Of a stretch of 64,000 nt of DNA, positions 49,491 to 58,323 are shown one piece after another. Within the stretch, counting starts at the first letter, position 1, and every line of letters begins with the position of its first letter. The notes under the pieces are model-generated. The model did not search any database, was not told the origin of the DNA, and worked only from the letters and a program-made list of their open reading frames with translations. Origin of the DNA: JBLIDK01 sp047632595 (GTDB lineage Bacteria; Bacteroidota; Bacteroidia; Sphingobacteriales; Sphingobacteriaceae); assembly GCA_047632595.1 (NCBI GenBank), contig JBLIDK010000001.1:62001-126000 (forward strand), read 5' to 3'. The position numbers and the translations under genes are program-made.

Positions 49491-49709
49491 TTATTTATAT
49501 CTGTAAGTAATTCTTCCTTTTGATAAATCGTAAGGTGACATTTCTAACTTAACACGGTCACCTGGTAAAATTTTAATGTAATGCATTCTCATTTTACCAG
49601 AAATATGAGCAATTAGCTCGTGGCCGTTTTCTAGCTCTACTCTAAACATTGCGTTTGATAAAGCTTCCTTTATCACTCCGTCTTGTTCAATTGAAGCTTG
49701 TTTTGCCAT
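49491..49709 (-). CDS. infA: translation initiation factor IF-1
   Basis: 72 aa OB-fold factor that occupies the 30S A site in initiation. It reads AKQASIEQDGVIKEALSNAM, FRVELENGHELIAHISGKMR and PYDLSKGRITYRYK, the standard sequence. It begins three bases after the map stop. Confidence 0.97.
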   Translation of the reverse strand: MAKQASIEQDGVIKEALSNAMFRVELENGHELIAHISGKMRMHYIKILPGDRVKLEMSPYDLSKGRITYRYK

Positions 49710-49712
49710 TTA

Positions 49713-50504
49713 TCAGTTTACGTTTATATTATTATCTTTAATTACTTCTTCAATCCATTCAAAACTTGACATTATATCTGCCTTGTTTTTTCTTATAGCT
49801 ACTGTGTGTTCATAATGAGCACTAGGTAACCTGTCTCTTGTACTTATCGTCCAACCATCATCAAGTTGTGAAATGCCTGCAACTCCCAAATTAATCATGG
49901 GTTCAATTGCAATAACCATCCCCTCTTTTAATTTCGGGCCAGCACCTTTTTTTCCGTAGTTGGGCACTTCTGGTTTCTCGTGTAATGATCTACCTACTCC
50001 GTGTCCTACTAGTTCTTTCACTATTCCATACCCATGTTTTTTCGCATGTGTTTGAACAGCATAGCTTATATCGCCAACTCGGTTTCCCGATATTGCATTC
50101 TCAATTCCTTTGTATAAACATTCTTTTGTAACTCTCATTAATTCGAGTACTTCTGGTTTTACTTCACCTACAGCAAATGTGTAAGCAGAGTCACCATAAA
50201 ATTCGTTCATATAAACGCCACAATCAACGCTTAAAATATCTCCGTCTTTTAACTCGTAGTCGCTGGGCATACCATGCACTACTTGCTCATTTTTTGAGAT
50301 ACACAAAGTGAAAGGGAAGTCATTATATCCTTTGAATCCTGGTTTTGCACCGTTATCTCGGATAAATTCTTCAGCAACTACATCAAGCTCAATGGTTTTA
50401 ATACCGGGCTTTATGCGTTTAGCTACTTCAGCTAAGGTTTTTCCAACAAGTAAAGAACTCTGACGAATAAGCTCAATTTCCTCATCTGTTTTCAAATGGA
50501 TCAT
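49713..50504 (-). CDS. map: methionine aminopeptidase, type I
   Basis: 263 aa dinuclear metal enzyme that removes the initiator Met. It starts IHLKTDEEIELIRQSSLLVG and has the ligand set in SVDCGVYMNEFYGDSAYTF (two Asp), GHGVGRSLHEKP (His), IAIEPMIN (Glu) and EHTVAI (Glu). It lies between secY and infA, the usual place in Bacteroidota spc operons. Confidence 0.96.
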   Translation of the reverse strand: MIHLKTDEEIELIRQSSLLVGKTLAEVAKRIKPGIKTIELDVVAEEFIRDNGAKPGFKGYNDFPFTLCISKNEQVVHGMPSDYELKDGDILSVDCGVYMNEFYGDSAYTFAVGEVKPEVLELMRVTKECLYKGIENAISGNRVGDISYAVQTHAKKHGYGIVKELVGHGVGRSLHEKPEVPNYGKKGAGPKLKEGMVIAIEPMINLGVAGISQLDDGWTISTRDRLPSAHYEHTVAIRKNKADIMSSFEWIEEVIKDNNINVN

Positions 50505-50527
50505 AGTCTTATTCCTCCTTTAATTTT

Positions 50528-51859
50528 TTATACAGAGGCCCCAACTGCGCTCCGTCCTTTTATACGACCTGATTTCATCAGTCCGTCATAGTGACGCATT
50601 AGCAAGTGACTCTCTATTTGTTGCAATGTATCAAGGACAACACCCACCATAATTAGTAGTGAAGTTCCCCCGTAAAAGTTTGCAAATTTACTGTTTATTC
50701 CTAAGATTATTGCTATCGCAGGAAAAATAGCTACAATAGCTAAGAAAATAGATCCTGGTAATGTTATTCTAGACATTACATTATCAATAAAATCTGCCGT
50801 TCTTCTACCTGGTTTAATTCCTGGTATAAAGCCACCATTCCGTTTCATATCCTCAGCCATTTGATTCGGGTTAACCGTAATAGCTGTATAGAAATAAGTA
50901 AAGGCAATAATCATTAAAGCAAAAGTTACATTGTATGCAACTGAAGTATAATCTGCAAAGTTGTTTTGAACAAATACAGCTATACTAGATTCTGGGAAAA
51001 TAGATGCTACTGTACTTGGTATAAACATAATTGCTTGTGCAAAAATGATTGGCATAACTCCTGCAGCATTAACCTTTAAAGGTATGTACTGACGAACGCC
51101 ACCATATTGCTTGTTACCTACAATTCTTTTTGCGTATTGCACTGGTATTTTTCTAGTTCCTTGAACAAGTAATATTGTAACAACTACCACAGCAGCTAAA
51201 GCAACGAATTCAATAATTAATGGAATTGGACCACCACCGTTGATACCCATACGAGTAACAAACTCCTGAACAATACCACCTGGTAGTTCAGCGATAATAC
51301 CAATCATAATGATTAATGATATTCCGTTTCCAATACCTTTATCAGTGATTTTCTCACCTAGCCACATAACAAACATTGTTCCTGCAGTTAAGATAATTAG
51401 TGACGAGAATGTAAATAAAGCAACTCCAACACCTGGTACAATTGCTTCTGGTGGAATAATGGATTTAATGTATCCAATAGACTGACCAGCAGTAATTACA
51501 ATGGTTAAGTAACGAGTGATCTGATTGATTTTCTTACGTCCACTTTCCCCTTCTTTCTGTAATTTTTGGAAATAAGGAACCGCAACACCCATTAGTTGTA
51601 TAACAATGGATGCAGAGATATAAGGCATGATTCCTAAAGCAAAAATAGATGCTCTAGCTAATGAACCTCCAGAAAACATGTTAATAAGCCCAAGAACACC
51701 GTCTTGTGCTTGTCCGCCAATTTGGCTAGGATCAACACCTGGAAGAACTATATACGAACCAACTCTATAAATAAGAATGAATCCTAAGGTATTTAGGATT
51801 CTGATTCTTAAGTCCTCTATTTTATAGATGTTTTTAAGTGTCTCTATAAATTTCCTCAT
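50528..51859 (-). CDS. secY: preprotein translocase subunit SecY
   Basis: 443 aa channel subunit of the Sec translocon with ten membrane helices. It has YRVGSYIVLPGVDPSQIGG, LNMFSGGSLARASIFALGIM, PYISASIVIQLM (plug and helix 2-3), KNKQYGGVRQYIPLKVNAAG-like loop and GFIPGIKPG before helix 9. It follows rplO by 4 bp. Confidence 0.97.
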   Translation of the reverse strand: MRKFIETLKNIYKIEDLRIRILNTLGFILIYRVGSYIVLPGVDPSQIGGQAQDGVLGLINMFSGGSLARASIFALGIMPYISASIVIQLMGVAVPYFQKLQKEGESGRKKINQITRYLTIVITAGQSIGYIKSIIPPEAIVPGVGVALFTFSSLIILTAGTMFVMWLGEKITDKGIGNGISLIIMIGIIAELPGGIVQEFVTRMGINGGGPIPLIIEFVALAAVVVVTILLVQGTRKIPVQYAKRIVGNKQYGGVRQYIPLKVNAAGVMPIIFAQAIMFIPSTVASIFPESSIAVFVQNNFADYTSVAYNVTFALMIIAFTYFYTAITVNPNQMAEDMKRNGGFIPGIKPGRRTADFIDNVMSRITLPGSIFLAIVAIFPAIAIILGINSKFANFYGGTSLLIMVGVVLDTLQQIESHLLMRHYDGLMKSGRIKGRSAVGASV

Positions 51860-51863
51860 CTAC

Positions 51864-52310
51864 TTATAGTTTAGTAGTAGTTCCACCCTTAGATTCAATT
51901 GCTTCAATCGCCGCTTTAGAAAAGCCATGCGCTGAAACAGATACTTTCGCCGTTAATTCGCCTTTAGCAAGAACTTTTACAAGGTCATTTTTGGAAACTA
52001 ATCCATTAGCCATAAAAACTTCTTGAGTGAATTCGGTTATTTTCTTTTCGTCTGCAAGTTGTTGCAAAGTAGATAAGTTTACCGCAACGTATTCAGTTCT
52101 GTTTGGATTTTTAAAACCAAACTTAGGAATACGACGTTGCAAAGGCATTTGACCACCTTCGAAACCTACTTTACTTGAGTAACCAGAACGAGCTTGAGCA
52201 CCATTATGACCTCTAGTTGAAGTTCTACCTCTTCCAGAGCCTTGTCCTCTACCTACTCGTTTACTACTTTTTACAGAACCTTTTGCAGGTTTTAAATTAC
52301 TTAAGTTCAT
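51864..52310 (-). CDS. rplO: 50S ribosomal protein L15 (uL15)
   Basis: 148 aa. Gly/Arg-rich N-terminal extension (NLSNLKPAKGSVKSSKRVGR, GQGSGRGRTSTRGHNGAQAR) followed by GGQMPLQRRIPKFGFKN and the globular half. Its first base overlaps the rpmD stop. Confidence 0.97.
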   Translation of the reverse strand: MNLSNLKPAKGSVKSSKRVGRGQGSGRGRTSTRGHNGAQARSGYSSKVGFEGGQMPLQRRIPKFGFKNPNRTEYVAVNLSTLQQLADEKKITEFTQEVFMANGLVSKNDLVKVLAKGELTAKVSVSAHGFSKAAIEAIESKGGTTTKL

Positions 52311-52492
52311 TATTTAACTTTTTCTACTGTAATCAAATGATTTATCTTGGTAACCATTCCTAAAATAGCAGGAGTAGCTTCCACTTCAACACTTTGGTTC
52401 ATTTTTTTCAAACCCAGAGCAATCATAGTAAGCTTTTGGCTTTTTTCTCTATCAATTGTACTCTTCACTTTAGTTATTCTAATCTTTCCCAT
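52310..52492 (-). CDS. rpmD: 50S ribosomal protein L30 (uL30)
   Basis: 60 aa. It reads GKIRITKVKSTIDREKSQK and LGLKKMNQSVEVEATPAILG, then MVTKINHLITVEKV, the standard L30. The stop overlaps the rplO start by one base. Confidence 0.96.
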   Translation of the reverse strand: MGKIRITKVKSTIDREKSQKLTMIALGLKKMNQSVEVEATPAILGMVTKINHLITVEKVK

Positions 52493-52503
52493 CTTAGTAA
52501 ATA

Positions 52504-53022
52504 TTAACCGTTAAAAACTTTAGTTAATTCAACACCTCTGTGTTCAGCAACTGTATATGCATCACGCATTTTAGTTAATCCTAAAATTGTTGCTTTTACC
52601 ACATTATGTGGGTTAGAAGAACCTTTAGATTTTGCTAGTACATCTGTAACTCCAGCACTCTCAAGTACAGCTCTCATTGCACCACCTGCAATTACTCCAG
52701 TTCCATGGGAAGCTGGTTTTAATAATACATGTGCTCCGCAATATCTTGCTACTTGTTCGTGAGGTACAGATCCATTAATTACAGGAACTTTAATTAATGA
52801 TTTTTTAGCATCATCAATACCTTTCGCAATTGCTTCAGTTACTTCCTTTGCTTTTCCAAGTCCGTAACCAACAATTCCTTGCTCATTACCTACTACTACA
52901 ATAGCAGAGAAACTAAATGTTCTACCACCTTTAGTAACCTTAGCTACACGTGCAACGTGAACTAATTTTTCTTTTAGCTCTATTTCGCTAGATTTAATTC
53001 TGTTAATGTTCTGATTAGACAT
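52504..53022 (-). CDS. rpsE: 30S ribosomal protein S5 (uS5)
   Basis: 172 aa decoding-accuracy protein. It has ELKEKLVHVARVAKVTKGGR, FSFSAIVVVGNEQGIVGYG, GAHVLLKPASHGTGVIAGG and ESAGVTDVLAKSKGSSNPHN, conserved throughout. Confidence 0.97.
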   Translation of the reverse strand: MSNQNINRIKSSEIELKEKLVHVARVAKVTKGGRTFSFSAIVVVGNEQGIVGYGLGKAKEVTEAIAKGIDDAKKSLIKVPVINGSVPHEQVARYCGAHVLLKPASHGTGVIAGGAMRAVLESAGVTDVLAKSKGSSNPHNVVKATILGLTKMRDAYTVAEHRGVELTKVFNG

Positions 53023-53031
53023 ATTGTTTCC

Positions 53032-53391
53032 TTAGAATTTAAGTCCTCCTTCTCTAGCACCTTCTGCTAAAGATTTAATTCTTCCATGATATAAAAATCC
53101 GTTTCTGTCAAAAATACAAGCATTAATTCCTGCTTTTTTTGCTTTCTCCGCAATTTTTATCCCAACTTGTTTTGACGACTCAACACGAGTACCTTTTGCT
53201 TTTGCGATATCCGCATCTTGTGAAGATGCAGCCACAACAGTTTTCTGATTTACATCATCAATTAACTGTACATAGATAGACGTATTACTTCGATATACAC
53301 AAAGTCTAGGAAGTTCACTTGTTCCACGAACTTTCTTGCGAATGCCCTTTTTAATTCTTGCTCTTCTAAGAGTCTTATTGTTCGTTTTCAT
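53032..53391 (-). CDS. rplR: 50S ribosomal protein L18 (uL18)
   Basis: 119 aa 5S rRNA-binding protein. It has RRARIKKGIRKKVRGTSELP, RLCVYRSNTSIYVQLIDD and FDRNGFLYHGRIKSLAEGAR, ending GGLKF. Confidence 0.97.
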   Translation of the reverse strand: MKTNNKTLRRARIKKGIRKKVRGTSELPRLCVYRSNTSIYVQLIDDVNQKTVVAASSQDADIAKAKGTRVESSKQVGIKIAEKAKKAGINACIFDRNGFLYHGRIKSLAEGAREGGLKF

Positions 53392-53408
53392 CTTAAAACG
53401 CTTATTTA

Positions 53409-53963
53409 TTATTTAGCAGCAGTTTTACCAGCTTTTTTACGAACTACTTCTCCTTCAAATCTAACCCCTTTACCTTTGTACGGCTCAGGTGGTCTGAATG
53501 ATCGAATTTTCGCCGCAATTTGTCCAATTAATTGCTTATCAATACTTTCTAATATAATTTTAGGGGTCTTACCTTTTTCTGTTTCAGTTGTTACTTTAAC
53601 TTCCTCAGGAATCCTAAAAATAATGTGATGCGAGTAACCTAGAACTAAATCCAATAACTGACCTTGGTTTGTTGCTCTATAACCAACACCCACTAATTCT
53701 TGTACTGTTTTAAATCCTTCAGTAACACCGATTGTCATATTATACACAAGTGTACGGTATAAACCATGCATTGACTTGTGTCTTTTTTGTTCGGTAGGTC
53801 TTACAACCTCAATTACGTCATCTTTTACTTCCACCTTAATATCTGAATCAACAGCTTGTGTTAATTCACCTTTAGGTCCTTTTACGGTAACTACATTATC
53901 GCTTGCTACTGAAACAGTAACACCTGCGGGTAATGGTATTGGATTTTTTCCTATTCTAGACAT
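53409..53963 (-). CDS. rplF: 50S ribosomal protein L6 (uL6)
   Basis: 184 aa. It has SRIGKNPIPLPAGVTVSV, KGPKGELTQ, GLYRTLVYNMTIGVTEGFK, LVGVGYRATNQGQLLDLVLG and RSFRPPEPYKGKGVRFEGE. Standard L6 with two homologous domains. Confidence 0.97.
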   Translation of the reverse strand: MSRIGKNPIPLPAGVTVSVASDNVVTVKGPKGELTQAVDSDIKVEVKDDVIEVVRPTEQKRHKSMHGLYRTLVYNMTIGVTEGFKTVQELVGVGYRATNQGQLLDLVLGYSHHIIFRIPEEVKVTTETEKGKTPKIILESIDKQLIGQIAAKIRSFRPPEPYKGKGVRFEGEVVRKKAGKTAAK

Positions 53964-53972
53964 CTCTTAATC

Positions 53973-54374
53973 TTAATGAACGTGGCAAATTACTTCACCA
54001 CCTATGTTTAATGTTCTTGCTTCTTTATCAGTCATTACTCCACGAGAAGTACTGATAATTGCAATTCCAAGTCCGTTAATTACACGAGGTAAATTTTCAG
54101 CACTTGCGTATTTTCTTAATCCCGGCTTACTTACTCTAATCAGCTGACGTATCGCTGGAATTTTAGTTTCCGTATTATATTTTAGTGCAATTTTAATTAC
54201 ACCTTGTGCTGTAGCTGCATCGTCAAATTTGTAATTAAGTATATACCCTTTATCAAAAAGTACTTTCGTTAATTCCTTTTTCAAATTTGAAGAAGGTATT
54301 TCTACAATTCTTTTACGTGCTTTAACACCGTTTCTTACTCGTGTTAAATAATCTGCTATTGGATCCGTTATCAT
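53973..54374 (-). CDS. rpsH: 30S ribosomal protein S8 (uS8)
   Basis: 133 aa 16S-binding protein that represses spc operons in some bacteria. It has ITDPIADYLTRVRNGVKARK, VEIPSSNLKKELTKVLFD, RVSKPGLRKYASAENLPRVI and GLGIAIISTSRGVMTDKEAR, typical throughout. Confidence 0.97.
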   Translation of the reverse strand: MITDPIADYLTRVRNGVKARKRIVEIPSSNLKKELTKVLFDKGYILNYKFDDAATAQGVIKIALKYNTETKIPAIRQLIRVSKPGLRKYASAENLPRVINGLGIAIISTSRGVMTDKEARTLNIGGEVICHVH

Positions 54375-54399
54375 TTCGCTTTTCCTAATTTCTTTAAAC

Positions 54400-54669
54400 T
54401 TACCAGCTGGCTTTTCTAACTCCTGGTATTAAACCTTGGTTTGCCATTTCTCTAAATGTTACCCTAGAAATACCGAAATCACGCATGTAACCTCTTGGTC
54501 TTCCTGTAATTCTGCAACGATTTCTCAATCGAACAGGAGAAGCATTTTTTGGAAGTCTATCCAAACCTTCATAATCACCGGCAGCCTTTAAATCAGCACG
54601 TTTAGAAGCATATTTTGCTACCATTTTTTCGCGCTTAGCCTGACGGGCTTTCATTCCTTCTTTTGCCAT
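54400..54669 (-). CDS. rpsN: 30S ribosomal protein S14 (uS14), zinc-free form
   Basis: 89 aa. It has the long form without the CxxC-CxxC zinc site: AKEGMKARQAKREKMVAKYA, SPVRLRNRCRITGRPRGYM and ISRVTFREMANQGLIPGVRK. Only one Cys is present. Confidence 0.97.
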   Translation of the reverse strand: MAKEGMKARQAKREKMVAKYASKRADLKAAGDYEGLDRLPKNASPVRLRNRCRITGRPRGYMRDFGISRVTFREMANQGLIPGVRKASW

Positions 54670-54680
54670 AACTCTTTTTG

Positions 54681-55241
54681 TTACTTTTTAAATGGCATTC
54701 CAAACGCCACTAATAATTCTTTTGCCTCTGCGTCGGTTGGAGCCGATGTTACAAAGGTTATATCCATTCCTGAAATGTTGCTAACCTTATCGATATCAAT
54801 TTCTGGGAAAATAATTTGTTCTGTAACTCCCATTGTGAAGTTACCACGACCATCAAATCCTTTAGGGTTGATTCCCTTAAAATCTCTAATACGAGGAAGA
54901 GAAGCGGTAATTAGCCTGTCTAAAAACTCATACATTTGATCACCTCTAAGAGTTGTTTTAACACCAATTGGCATTTCTTCTCTCAACTTAAAATTTGATA
55001 TAGCCTTTTTTGAGTAAGTAGCTACTGCTTTTTGTCCTGTAATGGTAGTCATTTCAAGTACTGCAGTATCAATTAATTTCTTATCTGCAACAGCATCACC
55101 AACACCTTGGTTAACACAAATCTTGGTTAACTTAGGTACTTGCATTACGCTATCGTAGTTAAAACGTTCTTGTAACGTTTTAATCACTTCCTCTTTGTAG
55201 AAGGTTTTTAACCTTGGTATATATTTAGTAGTAGTTGCCAT
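54681..55241 (-). CDS. rplE: 50S ribosomal protein L5 (uL5)
   Basis: 186 aa 5S rRNA-binding protein. It has PRLKTFYKEEVIKTLQERFN, PKLTKICVNQGVGDAVADKK, TGQKAVATYSKKAISNFKLR and IKGITPKG-type core region GINPKGFDGRGNFTMGVTEQ. Overlaps rplX by one base. Confidence 0.97.
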   Translation of the reverse strand: MATTTKYIPRLKTFYKEEVIKTLQERFNYDSVMQVPKLTKICVNQGVGDAVADKKLIDTAVLEMTTITGQKAVATYSKKAISNFKLREEMPIGVKTTLRGDQMYEFLDRLITASLPRIRDFKGINPKGFDGRGNFTMGVTEQIIFPEIDIDKVSNISGMDITFVTSAPTDAEAKELLVAFGMPFKK

Positions 55242-55582
55242 TATGCTATAAACTCCCCTGTTTTTTTAGAGAATCGTTGTAATTTACCACTCTCATTAAG
55301 TTTGCGACCAATTTTAGTTGCCTCACCTGAAGCAGGATCAACAATCATAAGGTTTGACATATGCACGCCTGCCTCTTTTTTAATAATTCCTCCATCAGGA
55401 TTGCTAGCATCAGGTTTTGTGTGACGAGAAACTAAGTTTACTCCTTCTACAACAGCACGGTTAGCTTCTTTACTAATAGAAAGAACTTTTCCCTGCTCAC
55501 CTTTGCTTTCACCGCTAATTACTTTAACGATATCGCCTTTTTTAAGACGAAGCTTTCCGATATTTTCTTTACTCTTCTTCAT
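55241..55582 (-). CDS. rplX: 50S ribosomal protein L24 (uL24)
   Basis: 113 aa assembly-initiator protein with an N-terminal KOW motif (KLRLKKGDIVKVISGESKGE, QGKVLSISKEANRAVVEGVN) and NPDGGIIKKEAGVHMSNLMI. Starts two bases after the rplN stop. Confidence 0.97.
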   Translation of the reverse strand: MKKSKENIGKLRLKKGDIVKVISGESKGEQGKVLSISKEANRAVVEGVNLVSRHTKPDASNPDGGIIKKEAGVHMSNLMIVDPASGEATKIGRKLNESGKLQRFSKKTGEFIA

Positions 55583-55584
55583 TC

Positions 55585-55953
55585 TTATAAAACCTCTGGT
55601 GCCAACGACACTATTTTCATAAATTTCTTGTCTCTCAGCTCTCTTGCAACAGGGCCGAAGATACGAGTACCTCTAGGCTCATCAGTTGCTGTTAGCAAAA
55701 CTGCAGCGTTTTCATCAAATCTTATGTAAGAACCGTCTTTTCTACGAACTTCTTTTCGAGTTCGTACAACAACTGCTCTTGACACAGCGCCTTTTTTAAT
55801 GTTGCCTGAAGGCATAGCATCTTTAACACTTACTATAATTTTGTCACCTACGCGAGCATATCTTTTACCTGTACCACCTAGTACACGTATACATAATACT
55901 GTTTTGGCTCCACTGTTATCGGCGACTTTTAGTCTACTTTCTTGTTGTATCAT
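55585..55953 (-). CDS. rplN: 50S ribosomal protein L14 (uL14)
   Basis: 122 aa. It has IQQESRLKVADNSGAKTVLC, VGDKIIVSVKDAMPSGNIKK, NAAVLLTATDEPRGTRIFGP and VARELRDKKFMKIVSLAPEV, near-invariant motifs. Confidence 0.98.
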   Translation of the reverse strand: MIQQESRLKVADNSGAKTVLCIRVLGGTGKRYARVGDKIIVSVKDAMPSGNIKKGAVSRAVVVRTRKEVRRKDGSYIRFDENAAVLLTATDEPRGTRIFGPVARELRDKKFMKIVSLAPEVL

Positions 55954-55972
55954 TACTTCTAATACTAAAGTT

Positions 55973-56227
55973 TTACTTTGCTTTTTCTAAAATCTCAACC
56001 AATCTCCAACGCTTTGTCTTGCTTAAAGGTCTGATTTCCGTAATTGAAACGGTATCACCAATCATAGCGGTGTTCTTCTCATCATGTGCATGGAAGCTTT
56101 TACTTTTGGTAAAAAACTTACCATAAGTTTCATGCTTCAGCTTACGATCTACCCTTACAGTAATGGTCTTTTCCATTTTATTACTTGTAACGGTACCTAC
56201 ACGTGTTTTTCTAAGATTCCTTTCCAT
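55973..56227 (-). CDS. rpsQ: 30S ribosomal protein S17 (uS17)
   Basis: 84 aa OB-fold protein. It has RNLRKTRVGTVTSNKMEKTI, KHETYGKFFTKSKSFHAHD and ITEIRPLSKTKRWRLVEIL. It shares one base with the rpmC stop. Confidence 0.96.
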   Translation of the reverse strand: MERNLRKTRVGTVTSNKMEKTITVRVDRKLKHETYGKFFTKSKSFHAHDEKNTAMIGDTVSITEIRPLSKTKRWRLVEILEKAK

Positions 56228-56439
56228 TATTTCTTACTTTCAATTTGCTCAGCCATTTCTCTGCTTCGCAATTCAGTGCTTAATCTGGCAACCGCTTTAC
56301 GCATCGCTCTTAACTTTACAGGATTATCTACTGCAGAAACCGTATGACTGAATTTCAGCTTAGAGTAGTTCGTTTTCTCCTCTTGTATGCGTTCTACAAT
56401 TTCCTCTGTAGATAATTGCTTAATATCTTCGTTTTTCAT
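56227..56439 (-). CDS. rpmC: 50S ribosomal protein L29 (uL29)
   Basis: 70 aa helical protein near the exit tunnel. It has KNEDIKQLSTEEIVERIQEE, KTNYSKLKFSHTVSAVDNPV and KLRAMRKAVARLSTELRSRE, the standard two-helix pattern. Confidence 0.96.
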   Translation of the reverse strand: MKNEDIKQLSTEEIVERIQEEKTNYSKLKFSHTVSAVDNPVKLRAMRKAVARLSTELRSREMAEQIESKK

Positions 56440-56453
56440 TACCCTGTTTTATT

Positions 56454-56876
56454 TTATTCTCCAACGTAATCTCTTCTTACAACAAATTTTGTTGTAACTG
56501 GAAGTTTTTGCGCGGCTAATCGAAGTGCTTCTTTTGCTACTTCTAAATTTACTCCTTCGACTTCAAATAAAATTCTTCCAGGAGTAACAACAGCAGCCCA
56601 ATACTCAGGTGCTCCTTTACCTTTACCCATCCTTACTTCAGCTGGCTTTTTTGTTACCGGCTTATCTGGGAATATTCTAATCCAAACTTTACCCTCTCTT
56701 TTCATGAAACGAGTAACTGCAATACGTGCTGCCTCAATTTGTCTAGATGTCAACCAATGTGATTCTAGTGATTTGATTCCAAAAGATCCGAATGTAAGTC
56801 TGTGTCCTCTTTGGGAAAGACCTTTCATTCTACCTTTCTGCGCTTTTCTAAATTTTGTCCTTTTCGGTTGTAACAT
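56454..56876 (-). CDS. rplP: 50S ribosomal protein L16 (uL16)
   Basis: 140 aa. It has LQPKRTKFRKAQKGRMKGLS, FGSFGIKSLESHWLTSRQIE, RREGKVWIRIFPDKPVTKKP-type core (MKREGKVWIRIFPDKPVTK) and MGKGKGAPEYWAAVVTPGRI. Helps shape the A-site tRNA path on the 50S. Confidence 0.97.
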   Translation of the reverse strand: MLQPKRTKFRKAQKGRMKGLSQRGHRLTFGSFGIKSLESHWLTSRQIEAARIAVTRFMKREGKVWIRIFPDKPVTKKPAEVRMGKGKGAPEYWAAVVTPGRILFEVEGVNLEVAKEALRLAAQKLPVTTKFVVRRDYVGE

Positions 56877-56904
56877 GGCTATTTTACCTTATCAGCTGTG
56901 TTAG

Positions 56905-57642
56905 TTAATTTTTCTTTGGTCCTCTTGATGGTCTTCTTCTATCTCCACCATGGCCACCACCTCTGTTTGGTCCTTGACCTTGGTTTTGAACACCAACGTT
57001 AGGTGATAAATCTCTTTTACCGTAAACCTCACCCTTACAAATCCAAACTTTTACTCCTATTTTTCCATAGGTTGTATGTGCTTCAGATAAAGCATAGTCG
57101 ATGTCAGCACGGAACGTATGAAGAGGAGTTCTTCCATCTTTATATTGTTCTGTTCTTGCCATTTCAGCACCACCTACTCTACCAGAAACCATTATCTTAA
57201 TACCTTCAGCACCCATTCTCATGGTAGAAGCTATCGAAGTTTTCATAGCTCTTCTGAAAGAGATCCTAGCTTCCAATTGACGTGCTACGCCATCAGCTAC
57301 CAACTTCGCATCTAACTCTGGTCTTTTAATCTCCAAAATGTTGATTTGAATTTCTTTTCCAGTAAGCTTTTTAAGCTCCTCTTTTATACGGTCAACTTCC
57401 GTTCCTCCTTTACCAATAACTATTCCCGGACGGGCAGTATTGATAGTGATGGTAACTCGTTTGATAGTTCTTTCAATTATAACTTTTGAAATACCACCTT
57501 TTGGAATACGAGCGATAAGGTACTTTCTGATTTTGGTATCCTCTATCAGCTTATCAGCATAGTCTTTTCCACCATACCAATTAGAATCCCATCCTCGAAT
57601 GATTCCTAATCTATTACCTATTGGGTTGGTTTTTTGTCCCAT
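56905..57642 (-). CDS. rpsC: 30S ribosomal protein S3 (uS3)
   Basis: 245 aa mRNA-entry protein. It has GQKTNPIGNRLGIIRGWDSN, the KH domain ARPGIVIGKGGTEVDRIKEE, and GRVGGAEMARTEQYKDGRTP. The C-terminus is a Gly/Arg/Pro tail (GGGHGGDRRRPSRGPKKN), about 30 residues beyond the usual end. Confidence 0.97.
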   Translation of the reverse strand: MGQKTNPIGNRLGIIRGWDSNWYGGKDYADKLIEDTKIRKYLIARIPKGGISKVIIERTIKRVTITINTARPGIVIGKGGTEVDRIKEELKKLTGKEIQINILEIKRPELDAKLVADGVARQLEARISFRRAMKTSIASTMRMGAEGIKIMVSGRVGGAEMARTEQYKDGRTPLHTFRADIDYALSEAHTTYGKIGVKVWICKGEVYGKRDLSPNVGVQNQGQGPNRGGGHGGDRRRPSRGPKKN

Positions 57643-57660
57643 ATTAGCTTTACTATTTGC

Positions 57661-58047
57661 TTATTTCGTTTCTTCTACCTTTTCTTCGGCTACAGCTTTT
57701 GTAGCTCCAATACTATCAAGTACCATGGTTACATGGTTTGATCTTTTTCTTACTCTATGCGCTCTTCCTTGAGGAGCAGTTTGTAATCTTTTTAGCATTC
57801 TACCGCTATCAACCATTACAGACTTCACATAAAGTTCACTATCGTCCAAGCTTTGACCTTCGTTCTTTGCTTCCCAGTTTGAAACCGCTGAAAGTAATAA
57901 CTTTTCAATACGGATTGAAGCTTCTTTCTTACTATACTTTAACGTATGTAATGCTTCTTCAACTCGCTTACCGCGAATCATATCAATAACCTGTCGCATT
58001 TTACGTGGCGAGGTTGGACAATTATTTAGTTTAGCTACAGCTTCCAT
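57661..58047 (-). CDS. rplV: 50S ribosomal protein L22 (uL22)
   Basis: 128 aa exit-tunnel protein. It has CPTSPRKMRQVIDMIRGKRV, ALHTLKYSKKEASIRIEKLL and QTAPQGRAHRVRKRSNHVTM, with the tunnel-loop residues intact. A short acidic tail ends the protein. Confidence 0.97.
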   Translation of the reverse strand: MEAVAKLNNCPTSPRKMRQVIDMIRGKRVEEALHTLKYSKKEASIRIEKLLLSAVSNWEAKNEGQSLDDSELYVKSVMVDSGRMLKRLQTAPQGRAHRVRKRSNHVTMVLDSIGATKAVAEEKVEETK

Positions 58048-58056
58048 TTAAATATC

Positions 58057-58323
58057 TTATTTTCTGTTTCCACTATGACCTCTGAAAGTTCTCGTAGGAG
58101 AAAATTCACCTAATTTATGTCCTACCATGTTTTCTGTTACGTAAACAGGGATAAACTTGTTTCCATTATGTACAGCAATTGTATGCCCTACAAAATCTGG
58201 AGAAATCATTGATCTACGTGACCAAGTCTTTATTACGGTTTTCTTACCACCGTCATTCATTCCATCAATCTTCTTTTCAAGCTTGTGATTGATGTATGGT
58301 CCTTTTTTAATTGATCGACTCAT
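58057..58323 (-). CDS. rpsS: 30S ribosomal protein S19 (uS19)
   Basis: 88 aa. It has SRSIKKGPYINHKLEKKID, KTVIKTWSRRSMISPDFVGH, TIAVHNGNKFIPVYVTENMV and GHKLGEFSPTRTFRGHSG. Its start shares a base with the rplB stop. Confidence 0.97.
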   Translation of the reverse strand: MSRSIKKGPYINHKLEKKIDGMNDGGKKTVIKTWSRRSMISPDFVGHTIAVHNGNKFIPVYVTENMVGHKLGEFSPTRTFRGHSGNRK

